Below are positions 53,159 to 60,255 of a stretch of 64,000 nt of DNA, piece by piece. The position numbers were made by a program, and so were the translations under genes. Source of the stretch: a virus; IMG/VR virus record IMGVR_UViG_3300030104_005071, positions 1 to 64,000 of that record; one strand, given 5' to 3'. Each line of letters starts with the position of its first letter. Positions within the stretch are counted from its first letter, which is position 1. The notes under the pieces are model-generated. The model was not told the origin of the DNA. It ran no database searches and worked only from the letters and a program-made list of their open reading frames with translations.

Positions 53159-53508
53159 TCGACTTGTAACTTCACTACCTTGTAGCTGTGTACCTGGTGG
53201 AACCCGTAACCATCTACGAAATAAATCTGAGGCATCCGAGCACCTGTAGAAACCGTAGGTGCAGACTCAATAATCTTTATCGCTTCGTTGAAATCCTTGT
53301 CACCTTTGAAAGTAAAAGTCTTTTCGCCTGAGTTGCTGTGTAAGTACACGCGTCGGAATACTGCTTTCTCTGGTGCCTTTGGTTCAGGCGCAGCCTTCTT
53401 TGCGGGTGCTTTCTTAGGGGCAGCTTTCTTTGGTGCGGCCTTCTTCTTTGCAGGTGCTTTCTTTTTAGCGGCAGCTTTCGGTGCCGCAGTTTTCTTCGGT
53501 GTCGGCAT
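53155..53508 (-). CDS. Histone H1-like basic protein
   Basis: 117 residues from MPTPKKTAAPK, fixed by an AGGAGG site; an upstream extension has none. Residues 4-50 are Lys-Ala-Pro repeats of the AAPKKAPAKKA type, as in bacterial histone H1-like (Hc1/AlgP-type) proteins that coat DNA. The C-terminal 65 residues form a compact domain (VYLHSNSGEKTFTFKGDKDF, then a helix and two strands) I do not recognise. Likely a nucleoid or phage DNA-binding protein. Confidence 0.75.
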   Translation of the reverse strand: MPTPKKTAAPKAAAKKKAPAKKKAAPKKAAPKKAPAKKAAPEPKAPEKAVFRRVYLHSNSGEKTFTFKGDKDFNEAIKIIESAPTVSTGARMPQIYFVDGYGFHQVHSYKVVKLQVD

Positions 53509-53533
53509 GAGTCCTCCTATTGCCTTACAGGTA

Positions 53534-53589
53534 AGTATAACAGGGTGTGACAATTCGTGGTTTGACACGGGGTGGTGTGGCCCGATAGT
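53534..53589. promoter_or_regulatory. Divergent promoters for H1-like gene and DUF927-type gene
   Basis: Leftward: extended -10 TGT-TATACT (plus-strand AGTATAACA at 53534-53542), no clear -35. Rightward: TTGACA at 53562, 16-bp spacer, GATAGT at 53584. The two promoters lie back to back. GGTAAGTATA at the leftward -10 repeats a string found at the 42.45-kb promoter. Confidence 0.45.
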
Positions 53590-53684
53590 CTTGTTGGGTT
53601 GGTGGGTTGCGCCAGTTAAATTCATCTCGTTCTGAGGTGAATTGTTTTTGTTTGGAATTGATGTTGTTTATGTAGGTGGTTCAC

Positions 53685-55814
53685 ATGGAAGCAGATGGCA
53701 CGGTGGGGATGGAGAGCCCCGAAGGCCAAAGCAGAAACCCTGAAAGTGGTTCTGTTGTTGATCGGGCAGTTGAAATAATTCGTGGTTTAGTTGAGCGTTT
53801 AAACAATGGTGGTCGACCAGAACATCGAGCCGCCTGGGATTCAATGCATGATCCCGAAACCATCAACACCTTAGCTGAAGCCTGGTTACAGGATGAGGGT
53901 CGGCTGATCACAAGTATCGCCCTCATTGAAATGGTTCCGAGACAGGTTCAACGCGCAAGACAATTTAGGCGCACGATACAAACTCTTGCGAATGAAGTCC
54001 AAAGACGCAGGTCTGATCAGATCCTTGCGGATCTCGAAGAACAGTTGGGCGAACTACCCACGCTTGAGACCATGCTGGACGGTGGCGCTCCACCACCAGA
54101 GGTTGTCACTCGTCAGGTGCTATCAACGCTTCGGGCTCCACGAGGTTTCGAAGTTGACTTCAACGGCGTTTACCGATTGACCGCACAAGTTGACGGCACT
54201 ATCTCACGCACACGTATCGCCCTGGCTCCAATCTTCATCGCAGGGCGAACCATTGATGTTGTTAGCGGTGAAGCTAAACGTCTACTTGTTTGGCGTGGCG
54301 CAAGTGGTTGGCGATCACGGGTGGTCAACCGAAGAACCATTGTTGATGCCTCAAAGATTATTGCGTTGTCGAATCTAGATGCTCCCGTAAGCACGAACAA
54401 TACACTGCACATGGTGTCATACCTGGCAGAGTTTGATGCTGAGAACGCGCATAGGTTTCCGGTGGTTCAATCAGCTTCGTCGATGGGTTGGCAACCTAAT
54501 GGTGGATTCCTATTACCTGACATGTATTACTCAACAGATCAAAACGTGGGGCAAGACTTTGCACTGACGCCACCTTCAGGTCTTGAGACGTTGTCTGGTG
54601 GGTGGAAACCCAAAGGTACTTGGGGTGAATGGATAAGTGCGATGCAGTTGGTCGAAGACTTTCCATACATGTTTATTGCTGTGTATGCGAGTGCCGCTGC
54701 ACCATTACTGGAGGTGCTTCACATTCCAGGTTTTGTACTAGACTTTAGCGGTGAGACCAGTGGCGGAAAGACAACGGCATTGAGATTTGCAGCTTCAGTT
54801 TGGGGTCGCCCTGCTGAGTCGTATCCTACTGCTATGTATTCGTGGGACGCAACTAAGGTATGGATTGAGCGTACCAGTGGGTTTCTAAAGAACCTTCCAT
54901 TGGTCCTGGACGAAACTAAGCGAGCACGACACCCGCGAATTGTACGCGATGTGATCTATGACTTTTGCCAAGGCCAGGGTCGCGGTCGAGGTTCAGTCGA
55001 AGGAACCCGGCACACTGAGTCTTGGCGTTCTGTTTTGATTAGTAGCGGTGAGGGTGCGGCAACGTCGTTCTCTCAGGATGCAGGGACACGCGCCCGAGTC
55101 TTGTCGTTAAAGGGTAAGCCGTTGGGAGACGACGTTGTTGTGGGTTCGGCTGCTAGTGAGGAAGCACAGGCGCTGTTGGCTAAGAGCTATGGACATCTGG
55201 GGCGACACGTTGTGCAGTACCTGGTGGCGAACCGAGAGCGTTATTCGGATATTCGTGCGGTGTTTCAGGCGTCGAGGCAGAAGTATTCAGAGCTTGCTCA
55301 GAGTGCTGTGTCGCGTAGACATGCAGGTCACTTGGCTGTGCTCGAAGTGGCGGCGAGTATTGTACACAGTCTTGGTGTGCCGACACCTACAGTTGATCCG
55401 TTCACATGTTTGCTGGAGTCACAGGAGCAGGCGGGGCACGATGCAGACAGACCGTTATCTGCACTGCAAGATTTCCTGACTTGGTGTGCGACACACCAGA
55501 AAAGGTTTTGGGGTCGAGGCGAAAAGGATCGAGAAGGCAACACAAAAGCACCACCGCAAGGTTGGGTTGGCGCTTGGGAAGACAAGAACGATTGGGATTC
55601 TATCGCAGTGACAACCACTGGATTCAACGCATTGATGAAAGACTTAGGCCACGACCCCGACGAGATCATTACTCGCTGGAAGGACCGTGGCTGGTTGAGG
55701 TTGGGTGGAGGGAGTAAGCGCCCCAGGAGCAGAGTGATCCGCGTCGATGGGGCACCTACTCGATGCTATTGTATTGATCGGAACGCAGCCGATATGGCTA
55801 TTGAATCCGAGTGA
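53685..55814 (+). CDS. DUF927-type helicase/ATPase
   Basis: 709 residues from ATG with AGGTGG upstream; a GTG three codons earlier is possible. Residues about 160-330 match the DUF927 region (IDVVSGEAKRLLVWRGASGW, SSMGWQPNGGFLLPDM), then an AAA-like ATPase core with Walker A SGETSGGKTT (355-364) and Walker B LPLVLDETKRA (D409/E410), and SWRSVLISSGEG as sensor. Such proteins serve as replicative helicases of phages and mobile elements (for example the Cch group of SCCmec). N-terminal 150 residues could be a primase-like or dimer domain but no primase motif is seen. Last rightward gene of the block. Confidence 0.85.
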   Translation: MEADGTVGMESPEGQSRNPESGSVVDRAVEIIRGLVERLNNGGRPEHRAAWDSMHDPETINTLAEAWLQDEGRLITSIALIEMVPRQVQRARQFRRTIQTLANEVQRRRSDQILADLEEQLGELPTLETMLDGGAPPPEVVTRQVLSTLRAPRGFEVDFNGVYRLTAQVDGTISRTRIALAPIFIAGRTIDVVSGEAKRLLVWRGASGWRSRVVNRRTIVDASKIIALSNLDAPVSTNNTLHMVSYLAEFDAENAHRFPVVQSASSMGWQPNGGFLLPDMYYSTDQNVGQDFALTPPSGLETLSGGWKPKGTWGEWISAMQLVEDFPYMFIAVYASAAAPLLEVLHIPGFVLDFSGETSGGKTTALRFAASVWGRPAESYPTAMYSWDATKVWIERTSGFLKNLPLVLDETKRARHPRIVRDVIYDFCQGQGRGRGSVEGTRHTESWRSVLISSGEGAATSFSQDAGTRARVLSLKGKPLGDDVVVGSAASEEAQALLAKSYGHLGRHVVQYLVANRERYSDIRAVFQASRQKYSELAQSAVSRRHAGHLAVLEVAASIVHSLGVPTPTVDPFTCLLESQEQAGHDADRPLSALQDFLTWCATHQKRFWGRGEKDREGNTKAPPQGWVGAWEDKNDWDSIAVTTTGFNALMKDLGHDPDEIITRWKDRGWLRLGGGSKRPRSRVIRVDGAPTRCYCIDRNAADMAIESE

Positions 55815-55818
55815 TCGG

Positions 55819-56190
55819 CTAACCAGATGACTTTAAGTCCATCCACTTGACCAGTCCTCGGACGTGATCGGGTGTCATGTATTGAAAGACAGCGAATGCC
55901 CACAGCACATCGAAGTCAAACTCCAGATCAAACTTGTCTGTAAATAACGAATGGATTGCTTTGCATCGTTCGTGGCTCGGTACTGATTTACCTTTCAACC
56001 AACGACCGATCTCCACACCAGACGCGTGAACCCGATCGTGGTCTGATAAGAATTCATTCAACATGCGAGAAAACTCACGGTTCGACACAATCCGATCCTC
56101 ATCCACAAAAGCTTTGCGTCTTGCCTGGAAAAGTAAATTCTCAAATGCAAATGCGAATGGATAGTCGTCACGGTTTAGATCTTGAGTCAT
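55819..56190 (-). CDS. Putative helix-turn-helix protein
   Basis: 123 residues. The segment about 36-85 (SNREFSRMLNEFLSDHDRVH, then GVEIGRWLKGKSVPSHERC) looks like a divergent XRE-type HTH with the recognition helix around ASGVEIGRWLKG. The C-terminus is rich in Phe/Trp. It is last in the leftward small-gene block and could bind the CACTAC-GTAGTG palindromes a few hundred bases upstream; that link is inference. Confidence 0.6.
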   Translation of the reverse strand: MTQDLNRDDYPFAFAFENLLFQARRKAFVDEDRIVSNREFSRMLNEFLSDHDRVHASGVEIGRWLKGKSVPSHERCKAIHSLFTDKFDLEFDFDVLWAFAVFQYMTPDHVRGLVKWMDLKSSG

Positions 56191-56393
56191 TATTCACCTT
56201 CCCTTAGAATACGGAGACGACGCTTGGCTGCACGCTCAGCGCCATGTTTTGAGGTGTACGTGTTCTTGTACAGTATCTTGATTGCCGGGGCAGAAAGCCC
56301 GACATCATGATCCTCGTAGACTATGAGTGACCAGCATTTGTGTACGCCGTCACGCGGAGCACCATCGATCATTGTAATGAAGTAGTCGTACAT
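56190..56393 (-). CDS. Small hypothetical protein
   Basis: 67 residues, basic C-terminus (SKHGAERAAKRRLRILREGE). The N-terminal part has beta pattern (WSLIVYEDHDVGLSAPAIKI) as in small phage single-domain proteins. Overlaps both neighbours by TAATG. Function unknown. Confidence 0.65.
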   Translation of the reverse strand: MYDYFITMIDGAPRDGVHKCWSLIVYEDHDVGLSAPAIKILYKNTYTSKHGAERAAKRRLRILREGE

Positions 56394-56632
56394 TACTGAC
56401 CCCCCAACGCAATGACCTGGGCTTTGACGATCGCCGCTGTCACATCATCGTCTGCTGCCAACTCTTCACAAGCATCACACTCACCGCCCCAGTCACCGCC
56501 AACGATGTTGTCACAGTCTTCGTTGATACAAACTACGCACGCACATTCGTCGCTGCCACTAAGGTGGTATCTCTGATCACATTCACTACACGTCCTATAC
56601 CCGACGTTCCAGGCCATTCGGTCCCAGTCCAT
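56393..56632 (-). CDS. Double zinc-ribbon small protein
   Basis: 79 residues with five C-x2-C-like units: CSEC, CACVVC, CINEDC, CDAC. Acidic otherwise. Probably binds two zinc ions; target unknown. AGGAG site and the leader CTTTAAACAACAGGAG precede the ATG, shared with two other leftward genes. First gene of the last leftward operon, under a promoter at 56679-56707. Confidence 0.68.
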   Translation of the reverse strand: MDWDRMAWNVGYRTCSECDQRYHLSGSDECACVVCINEDCDNIVGGDWGGECDACEELAADDDVTAAIVKAQVIALGGQ

Positions 56633-56678
56633 ATTCTCTCCTGTTGTTTAAAGATGTGTGTCACTGCGACACTCTATG

Positions 56679-56734
56679 TTTTTACCGCAAATTGAATGTC
56701 GCGTCAAGGAATAATTCGACACTACCTGTAGTGT
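56679..56734 (-). promoter_or_regulatory. Promoter with upstream palindrome
   Basis: On the minus strand TTGACG (56702-56707), 17-bp spacer and TAAAAA (56679-56684). Twelve bases upstream of the -35 is the perfect palindrome ACACTAC-CT-GTAGTGT (56719-56734), which shares its arms with the palindrome at 56873-56886. Serves the three genes at 55.8-56.6 kb. Confidence 0.6.
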
Positions 56735-56785
56735 ATGATGTCGTTGGAGCACCTACAGAGTCGCGTAATCTATTTGAGAATCGCA

Positions 56786-56856
56786 ATAAAAAGCACCCGA
56801 CCAGTGGAGAGGTACTGATCGGGCGCAAGTTTTTGTTCGGACTGACCTCGGCGGTC
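56786..56856 (-). ncRNA. Candidate small RNA with its own promoter and terminator
   Basis: A promoter-like element lies directly upstream and a strong intrinsic terminator ends it about 71 nt later: stem CCCGACCAGT/ACTGATCGGG (one C-A mismatch) with flanking GC pairs, then TTTTT on the minus strand. A small 5' hairpin GACC-gccga-GGTC starts the transcript. No open reading frame of note lies within. This could also be a leader/attenuator for the genes to the left. Evidence is structural only. Confidence 0.5.
56788..56834. terminator. Bidirectional intrinsic terminator
   Basis: Hairpin 56796-56823 flanked by AAAAA on the left and TTTTT on the right, so it works on both strands. On the minus strand it ends the candidate small RNA and any read-through from the right. 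Confidence 0.8.
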
Positions 56857-56862
56857 GATCAA

Positions 56863-56892
56863 AGTTTAACCGCACTACATGTAGTGTGTCAA
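56863..56892 (-). promoter_or_regulatory. Promoter with palindromic operator in its spacer
   Basis: Minus-strand TTGACA (56887-56892), 18-bp spacer and TAAACT (56863-56868). The spacer is filled by the perfect 14-bp palindrome CACTACATGTAGTG (56873-56886), so a bound dimer would exclude polymerase. The same half-sites occur at 56719-56734. Confidence 0.6.
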
Positions 56893-56991
56893 ACCTTGGC
56901 GTCCACTACCAAAAATCCCTGCTCCCATGCAGATGTTTGTGGCGGCTCGAGTGGTCGACATAGGTGTGCCCCGAAGGATATCAAAGGAAGC

Positions 56992-57005
56992 GGGGCCGAA
57001 GCCCC
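56992..57005 (-). terminator. Intrinsic terminator hairpin with tetraloop
   Basis: On the minus strand GGGGC-TTCG-GCCCC follows the stop of the 74-residue gene and leads into GCTTCCTTTG. The UUCG loop is very stable. The T run is weak, so it may be only partly effective, with a second terminator 160 bp further on. The bases between it and the next promoter (56893-56991) hold nothing I can name. Confidence 0.7.
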
Positions 57006-57010
57006 TTTGG

Positions 57011-57235
57011 TTATGGTGTTGTTGGATCTACCTCCATGATGATTTCCCCGTTGTGCATCAAGGCTTCGTGAGCAGTTGTGGTTTCGCCCTGTATTAGTTC
57101 GGTGAAGCGCCATTGTTTGGCTGTGGTGGGTGCACCGGCAACTTCGAGGATTTCATTTGTGGACCACTCACGAGGATCGAAGTTTTGATCTTCGTCAGTG
57201 AGGTGTACGGTTAGTTGGATTGCCCAGGTTTTCAT
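57011..57235 (-). CDS. Small hypothetical protein
   Basis: 74 residues from MKTWAIQLTVHL; this ATG has a GGAA site and follows the stop of a 26-residue gene, so the longer frame is rejected. Beta-helix-beta pattern with a conserved-looking FTELIQGETTTAHEAL. Not recognised. Confidence 0.6.
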   Translation of the reverse strand: MKTWAIQLTVHLTDEDQNFDPREWSTNEILEVAGAPTTAKQWRFTELIQGETTTAHEALMHNGEIIMEVDPTTP

Positions 57236-57248
57236 AGTGTTTCCGTTG

Positions 57249-57329
57249 TTATTGAACGATGTAGGCACAGCCGTGCCAGAATAGAACGAACCAGACAAAG
57301 GCAGTTGCAAAGTCATACATGTCGTACAT
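57249..57329 (-). CDS. 26-residue hydrophobic peptide
   Basis: Reads MYDMYDFATAFVWFV then LFWHGCAYIVQ. Nearly the whole C-terminal part is hydrophobic and could cross a membrane. Its ATG overlaps the upstream stop (TGATG), as at many other junctions in this block, which is the main support for a real gene. Function unknown. Confidence 0.5.
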   Translation of the reverse strand: MYDMYDFATAFVWFVLFWHGCAYIVQ

Positions 57330-57475
57330 CAGAATGGAACCTCGTTGTAGTTGGTTTTGGTGATCCATGTTTCTGACGCAAGGAAGAAGCCTGGTCCGGC
57401 CTCGTCGTCGGATAGCATTTGGGGGATGACCCGTAGTAGTTCGTTGAGTTCAGCTAATGTTATAGGTACTGTCAT
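57329..57475 (-). CDS. Small hypothetical protein
   Basis: 48 residues from MTVPITLAEL, a TAATG overlap with the upstream stop. N-terminal helix (TLAELNELLRVIPQMLSDDE), then a short beta part. No family recognised. Confidence 0.55.
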   Translation of the reverse strand: MTVPITLAELNELLRVIPQMLSDDEAGPGFFLASETWITKTNYNEVPF

Positions 57476-58170
57476 TAATGTTGTAAGAATCCGATTATCG
57501 GAACCCCCTCGTGTGTTGTTGCATCGCAGAGACCGCACGTATTGCAGTCACGGCGTCCGACCTGGGCTGGGCATAATACAACTTTGCGCCCTTCGGGCGT
57601 TGTGTATTGTTCGCCGGACCATTCAGGCAGGTTTCGCAGTTGTGGTTTGTTTGCGCCTGGAGCTTTGCGGTCTGTGATGGTGACGGCTACGCGCCATCCG
57701 GCATCGACTGCGGTGTCGGCTTCGGCGAGGTTGTCGCATGACGCCATTGCGAGGCCACGTAGGTGTCGGCCTTTGGTTGCGAAGAAGTGCGTGTAAGCTA
57801 AGACGCCCTTTAATCCAGAGGCTTTGGCTTTGTGGTGCCACAAGGCGACCGTGTTCCTGTCAAATACGTTGGGGTCACCGCCCACTGCTGCACGTATGTA
57901 ACGGGCTGCACGACGCGCGTTGGCTAAAGCGTAGTCGAGCGTGTACTCGTCGGGGTGCCGACGCTCCCGTACACGCATTGACTGATGGGCACCCTGCGTT
58001 TGGCCCTGCCAATAGTAACAACCACCTCCCTTCCCAGTCTCTGGATCTTTACGACGCCACTTGCACCCAGTGCACGACGCTTCAGTTTGTTCTTTGGTTT
58101 CGCCAACATACCCTTGTGGTATATTGCCTGTTTTTGCATTGCCCGATGTGGGCCGCCATAACATTTTCAT
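57475..58170 (-). CDS. Cysteine-motif phage protein (DUF7227-like)
   Basis: 231 residues from MKMLWRPTSG, starting just after the upstream stop. Conserved-looking features: SCTGCKWRRKDPETG, GGCYYWQGQTQGAHQ, a central LKGVLAYTHFFATKGRHLRG, ASCDNLAEADTAVDAGWRVA, and C-terminal VLCPAQVGRRDCNTCGLC. This pattern recalls a group of phage and plasmid proteins that I remember as DUF7227; the number is from memory. The cysteines suggest a metal site. Function is not established. Confidence 0.7.
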   Translation of the reverse strand: MKMLWRPTSGNAKTGNIPQGYVGETKEQTEASCTGCKWRRKDPETGKGGGCYYWQGQTQGAHQSMRVRERRHPDEYTLDYALANARRAARYIRAAVGGDPNVFDRNTVALWHHKAKASGLKGVLAYTHFFATKGRHLRGLAMASCDNLAEADTAVDAGWRVAVTITDRKAPGANKPQLRNLPEWSGEQYTTPEGRKVVLCPAQVGRRDCNTCGLCDATTHEGVPIIGFLQH

Positions 58171-58174
58171 TGTA

Positions 58175-58561
58175 CTACCCGGAGCAGATGTCGTGGTAAC
58201 GAACGCGTGGTTGAGCGGATTTTGTTTTGTCGCAGTACTCGATTTCAAACAAAGCGTAATCGGATTCACGGACAGGTATTTGGGTTGACGCGTCGACGAA
58301 CGTGCTGTGTTTGTATGGGTTGTATGTCACTCGGGCGGTACTTAAGCGATTGACGTCGAGATCGACGTGACGCAACTGGTAACCACGGGCAAAGGCGTGT
58401 ACGTTTTTGCGTTTGTCGCGTCGAACCCGAGCCTGACCGCCTGGTTGCACGACCCATTTGACATTTTCCAATGCGAAACAGTCGACGTGATCAACCACTT
58501 TGCCGTTGTGGCGTACGCTGAAAAGTTTGCGCGTGAGGTTCCAATAGATTTCTACTTTCAT
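58175..58561 (-). CDS. Conserved phage protein with YNPYK motif
   Basis: 128 residues from MKVEIYWNLTRKLFSVRHNG, whose ATG overlaps the preceding stop (ATGA). Contains ALENVKWVVQPGGQARVRR, RKNVHAFARG and VTYNPYKHSTFVD, a set I associate with a recurrent phage family next to the DUF7227-like protein. Mostly beta, basic. Function unknown; likely acts with its neighbour. Confidence 0.7.
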   Translation of the reverse strand: MKVEIYWNLTRKLFSVRHNGKVVDHVDCFALENVKWVVQPGGQARVRRDKRKNVHAFARGYQLRHVDLDVNRLSTARVTYNPYKHSTFVDASTQIPVRESDYALFEIEYCDKTKSAQPRVRYHDICSG

Positions 58562-58719
58562 TTTATGTCTCTGAGGCAGTTGAGCCAGTGGTCGTGTTTG
58601 GTTGTGATGAGGTAGGTCCACAGTACGTCGACCTCGTGTTGCAGGTTGTCGCAGTCGTCGTCGATCAGTTCGTCGATGACCTCAACCTGGTCCAGAATTT
58701 TAGATAGGATTTGTTCCAT
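58558..58719 (-). CDS. Small acidic protein
   Basis: 53 residues: MEQILSKILDQVEVIDELI, then DDDCDNLQHEVDVLW and a basic end. Overlaps both neighbours (TGATG upstream, ATGA downstream), supporting translation although it is short. No family recognised. Confidence 0.65.
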   Translation of the reverse strand: MEQILSKILDQVEVIDELIDDDCDNLQHEVDVLWTYLITTKHDHWLNCLRDIK

Positions 58720-58874
58720 CACTTACTTCCATCGTCATTGAATTCTTCTGTTTTTAGAAGTGCGGCTCGTAGAAGATTCCAATCGATATCATTCATGGTT
58801 CCTCCGTCTTCGGATGCAATTAGTACGTGCTCGATTACAGAACGTAGGTATAAAATAGTTTGTGGTGGTGTCAT
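58719..58874 (-). CDS. Small hypothetical protein with possible internal start
   Basis: 51 residues, start overlapping the upstream stop as TAATG. Inside the gene GGAGGAACC precedes a second in-frame ATG (MNDIDWNLLRAALLK), so a 25-residue shorter form may be made too. Helical; unknown function. Confidence 0.6.
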   Translation of the reverse strand: MTPPQTILYLRSVIEHVLIASEDGGTMNDIDWNLLRAALLKTEEFNDDGSK

Positions 58875-59107
58875 TATTGATCTCTTTTGGTATTGATTAG
58901 GGCGGACACGTCGTCGTATGTCGGGCGTCCTCGACCGTTAGTGTGCCAAGGATCACCGAGATTTAAACAGGCTCCGTGTTCATCGAAGATATCGAAGAAC
59001 GAATCAGGGTCATCGGCTAACTCTTTGCCTTGCCAAGACAGAGTTACAAAGTAGTACTGACCGTTGATTATGTATCGGGCGATAGTTTCAGTATGACAGT
59101 TTCCCAT
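58874..59107 (-). CDS. Small hypothetical protein
   Basis: 77 residues from MGNCHTE; GGAGG six bases upstream decides this start over the GTG one codon earlier. Beta pattern at the N-terminus (ARYIINGQYYFVTLSWQGKE) and an acidic middle. Overlaps both neighbours. Unrecognised. Confidence 0.63.
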   Translation of the reverse strand: MGNCHTETIARYIINGQYYFVTLSWQGKELADDPDSFFDIFDEHGACLNLGDPWHTNGRGRPTYDDVSALINTKRDQ

Positions 59108-59490
59108 CACTCACCTCCCTTGGTTGGTATGATTACAGTGGAAACCCATTGGCCGTTAAGAGGTAGACCCACAATTGATTTCATGTCCACGGTCCATACA
59201 TCGGCACAATCTTTGGAGCACCATCCGTCCGCGTTCGACCAGAAAAGGTATGCTTTACCAGAGTCGTCGAACTCATCGAGATGGCTACCACTGAGCATTC
59301 GTTTGTGACGAATCATCCAACGCTTGACCGGTGTGGCTCGATGCGACTGGCACCCTGCACCTTCAATGCAGTACCACTCTCCATAGCCAGTACCACAACG
59401 GCGCATAGCTTCTACCATTACGTATCTGTCACCTTCTCTTCCGCAGTTTGCACATTGAAATTTGTCGTTCATATTAAACAAATTAGACAT
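59107..59490 (-). CDS. Zinc-binding small protein
   Basis: 127 residues. Cys pairs FQCANCGREGD and later WCSKDCADVW with CIEGAGC between them form a treble-clef or ribbon-like zinc site, as in many phage proteins of this kind. Function unknown. TGATG-type overlap with the next gene. Confidence 0.65.
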   Translation of the reverse strand: MSNLFNMNDKFQCANCGREGDRYVMVEAMRRCGTGYGEWYCIEGAGCQSHRATPVKRWMIRHKRMLSGSHLDEFDDSGKAYLFWSNADGWCSKDCADVWTVDMKSIVGLPLNGQWVSTVIIPTKGGE

Positions 59491-59726
59491 TATTTACCGT
59501 CCTTACATTCGTGGGGAGCATCGATGTGGTGTGACTCGTCGCAGTGTACGCATGTGGCCTGATCATCATTGCGGAACATGTTTAAGACACCATGCGCGTT
59601 ACACATTACGCGGTTCAATGAGCCATCATCGTCGCCATCGTATAGGTTTGGGTCGGATTCAAGGTAGTTGACCAGGAGTTGTAGAGCGTCGTACGCGCGT
59701 TGCAATTTGTAGATGTTGGTTTTCAT
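59490..59726 (-). CDS. Small hypothetical protein with C-terminal Cys/His cluster
   Basis: 78 residues from MKTNIYKLQRAYDALQLLVN; the longer frame would overlap the preceding gene. N-terminal helix, acidic loop DGDDDGS, then CVHCDESHHIDAPHEC, a compact Cys/His site likely to bind zinc. Unknown role. Confidence 0.65.
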   Translation of the reverse strand: MKTNIYKLQRAYDALQLLVNYLESDPNLYDGDDDGSLNRVMCNAHGVLNMFRNDDQATCVHCDESHHIDAPHECKDGK

Positions 59727-59737
59727 TATGCTGTCCG

Positions 59738-60109
59738 CTATTGATTGGGATCGGGGTTGAAACATGGCTCGGGTTTGCCGTAGCCATGCCAGTCGAGCAC
59801 ACGATCCCGCCAGTTTTTTGAGTACTCGGTGGTGGGTGCGTCGACCTGGGCCAGTAGTGATAGTGGGCACTCATGGTGACATGGGCCCATTGATTCATCG
59901 ATCGGTTTATATCCCCAGTCACCACCGTAAGATGACAGTTTGAACAGGCAGATAAACGATGGGCCTTGCTGGGGTTGAATGGCAAACCACAGGTGACGCC
60001 CATAGTTAGTGGCTTTACGGTCGATGAGCGTAAAACCGCCTGTGCTGTATTGGTTGACGAGGTCGTCGACTACGTCCTGGCGGCTGTAGTATCCAGAGAA
60101 TGTACCCAT
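59738..60109 (-). CDS. Conserved phage protein (DUF6927-like)
   Basis: 123 residues. Pattern GYYSRQDVVDDL, YGRHLWFAIQPQQGPSFICL, GGDWGYKPIDESMGPCHHEC, PLSLL recalls a phage family I remember as DUF6927 (number uncertain), with the W-G-Y-K and E-S-M-G-P core. AGGAG site within a CTTTAACCAACAGGAG leader shared with two other genes. Function unknown. Confidence 0.68.
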   Translation of the reverse strand: MGTFSGYYSRQDVVDDLVNQYSTGGFTLIDRKATNYGRHLWFAIQPQQGPSFICLFKLSSYGGDWGYKPIDESMGPCHHECPLSLLAQVDAPTTEYSKNWRDRVLDWHGYGKPEPCFNPDPNQ

Positions 60110-60255
60110 TGTGTGCTCCTGTTGGTTAAAGAAGGGGCGGTGCAGGTCGTCGTGCTGTGCGTAAGCGATTCACGTGGAACCCAAACGGCTCATGCATCCT
60201 GATTTGCTAACGGTGCCGCCACACCGTGGGGTTTTGATCAGTTCCCAATACTGAA
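60110..60255 (-). other. Intergenic spacer with hairpin, no clear gene
   Basis: Holds a 5-bp hairpin CGGTG-tggcgg-CACCG (minus strand) after the DUF932 gene, with no T run, and the CTTTAACCAACAGGAG leader of the next gene. No promoter could be fixed. A 23-codon frame at 60126-60197 is possible but unsupported. Confidence 0.4.

Noticed and set aside
56644-57039. 131-codon rightward frame across the control region
   Set aside because: It runs through two intrinsic terminators, two palindromes and a promoter on the other strand, has no ribosome site and no protein-like pattern.
60126-60197. 23-codon leftward frame (MHEPFGFHVNRL...)
   Set aside because: No ribosome site of note, no overlap with neighbours and composition like translated leader; too weak to list as a gene.
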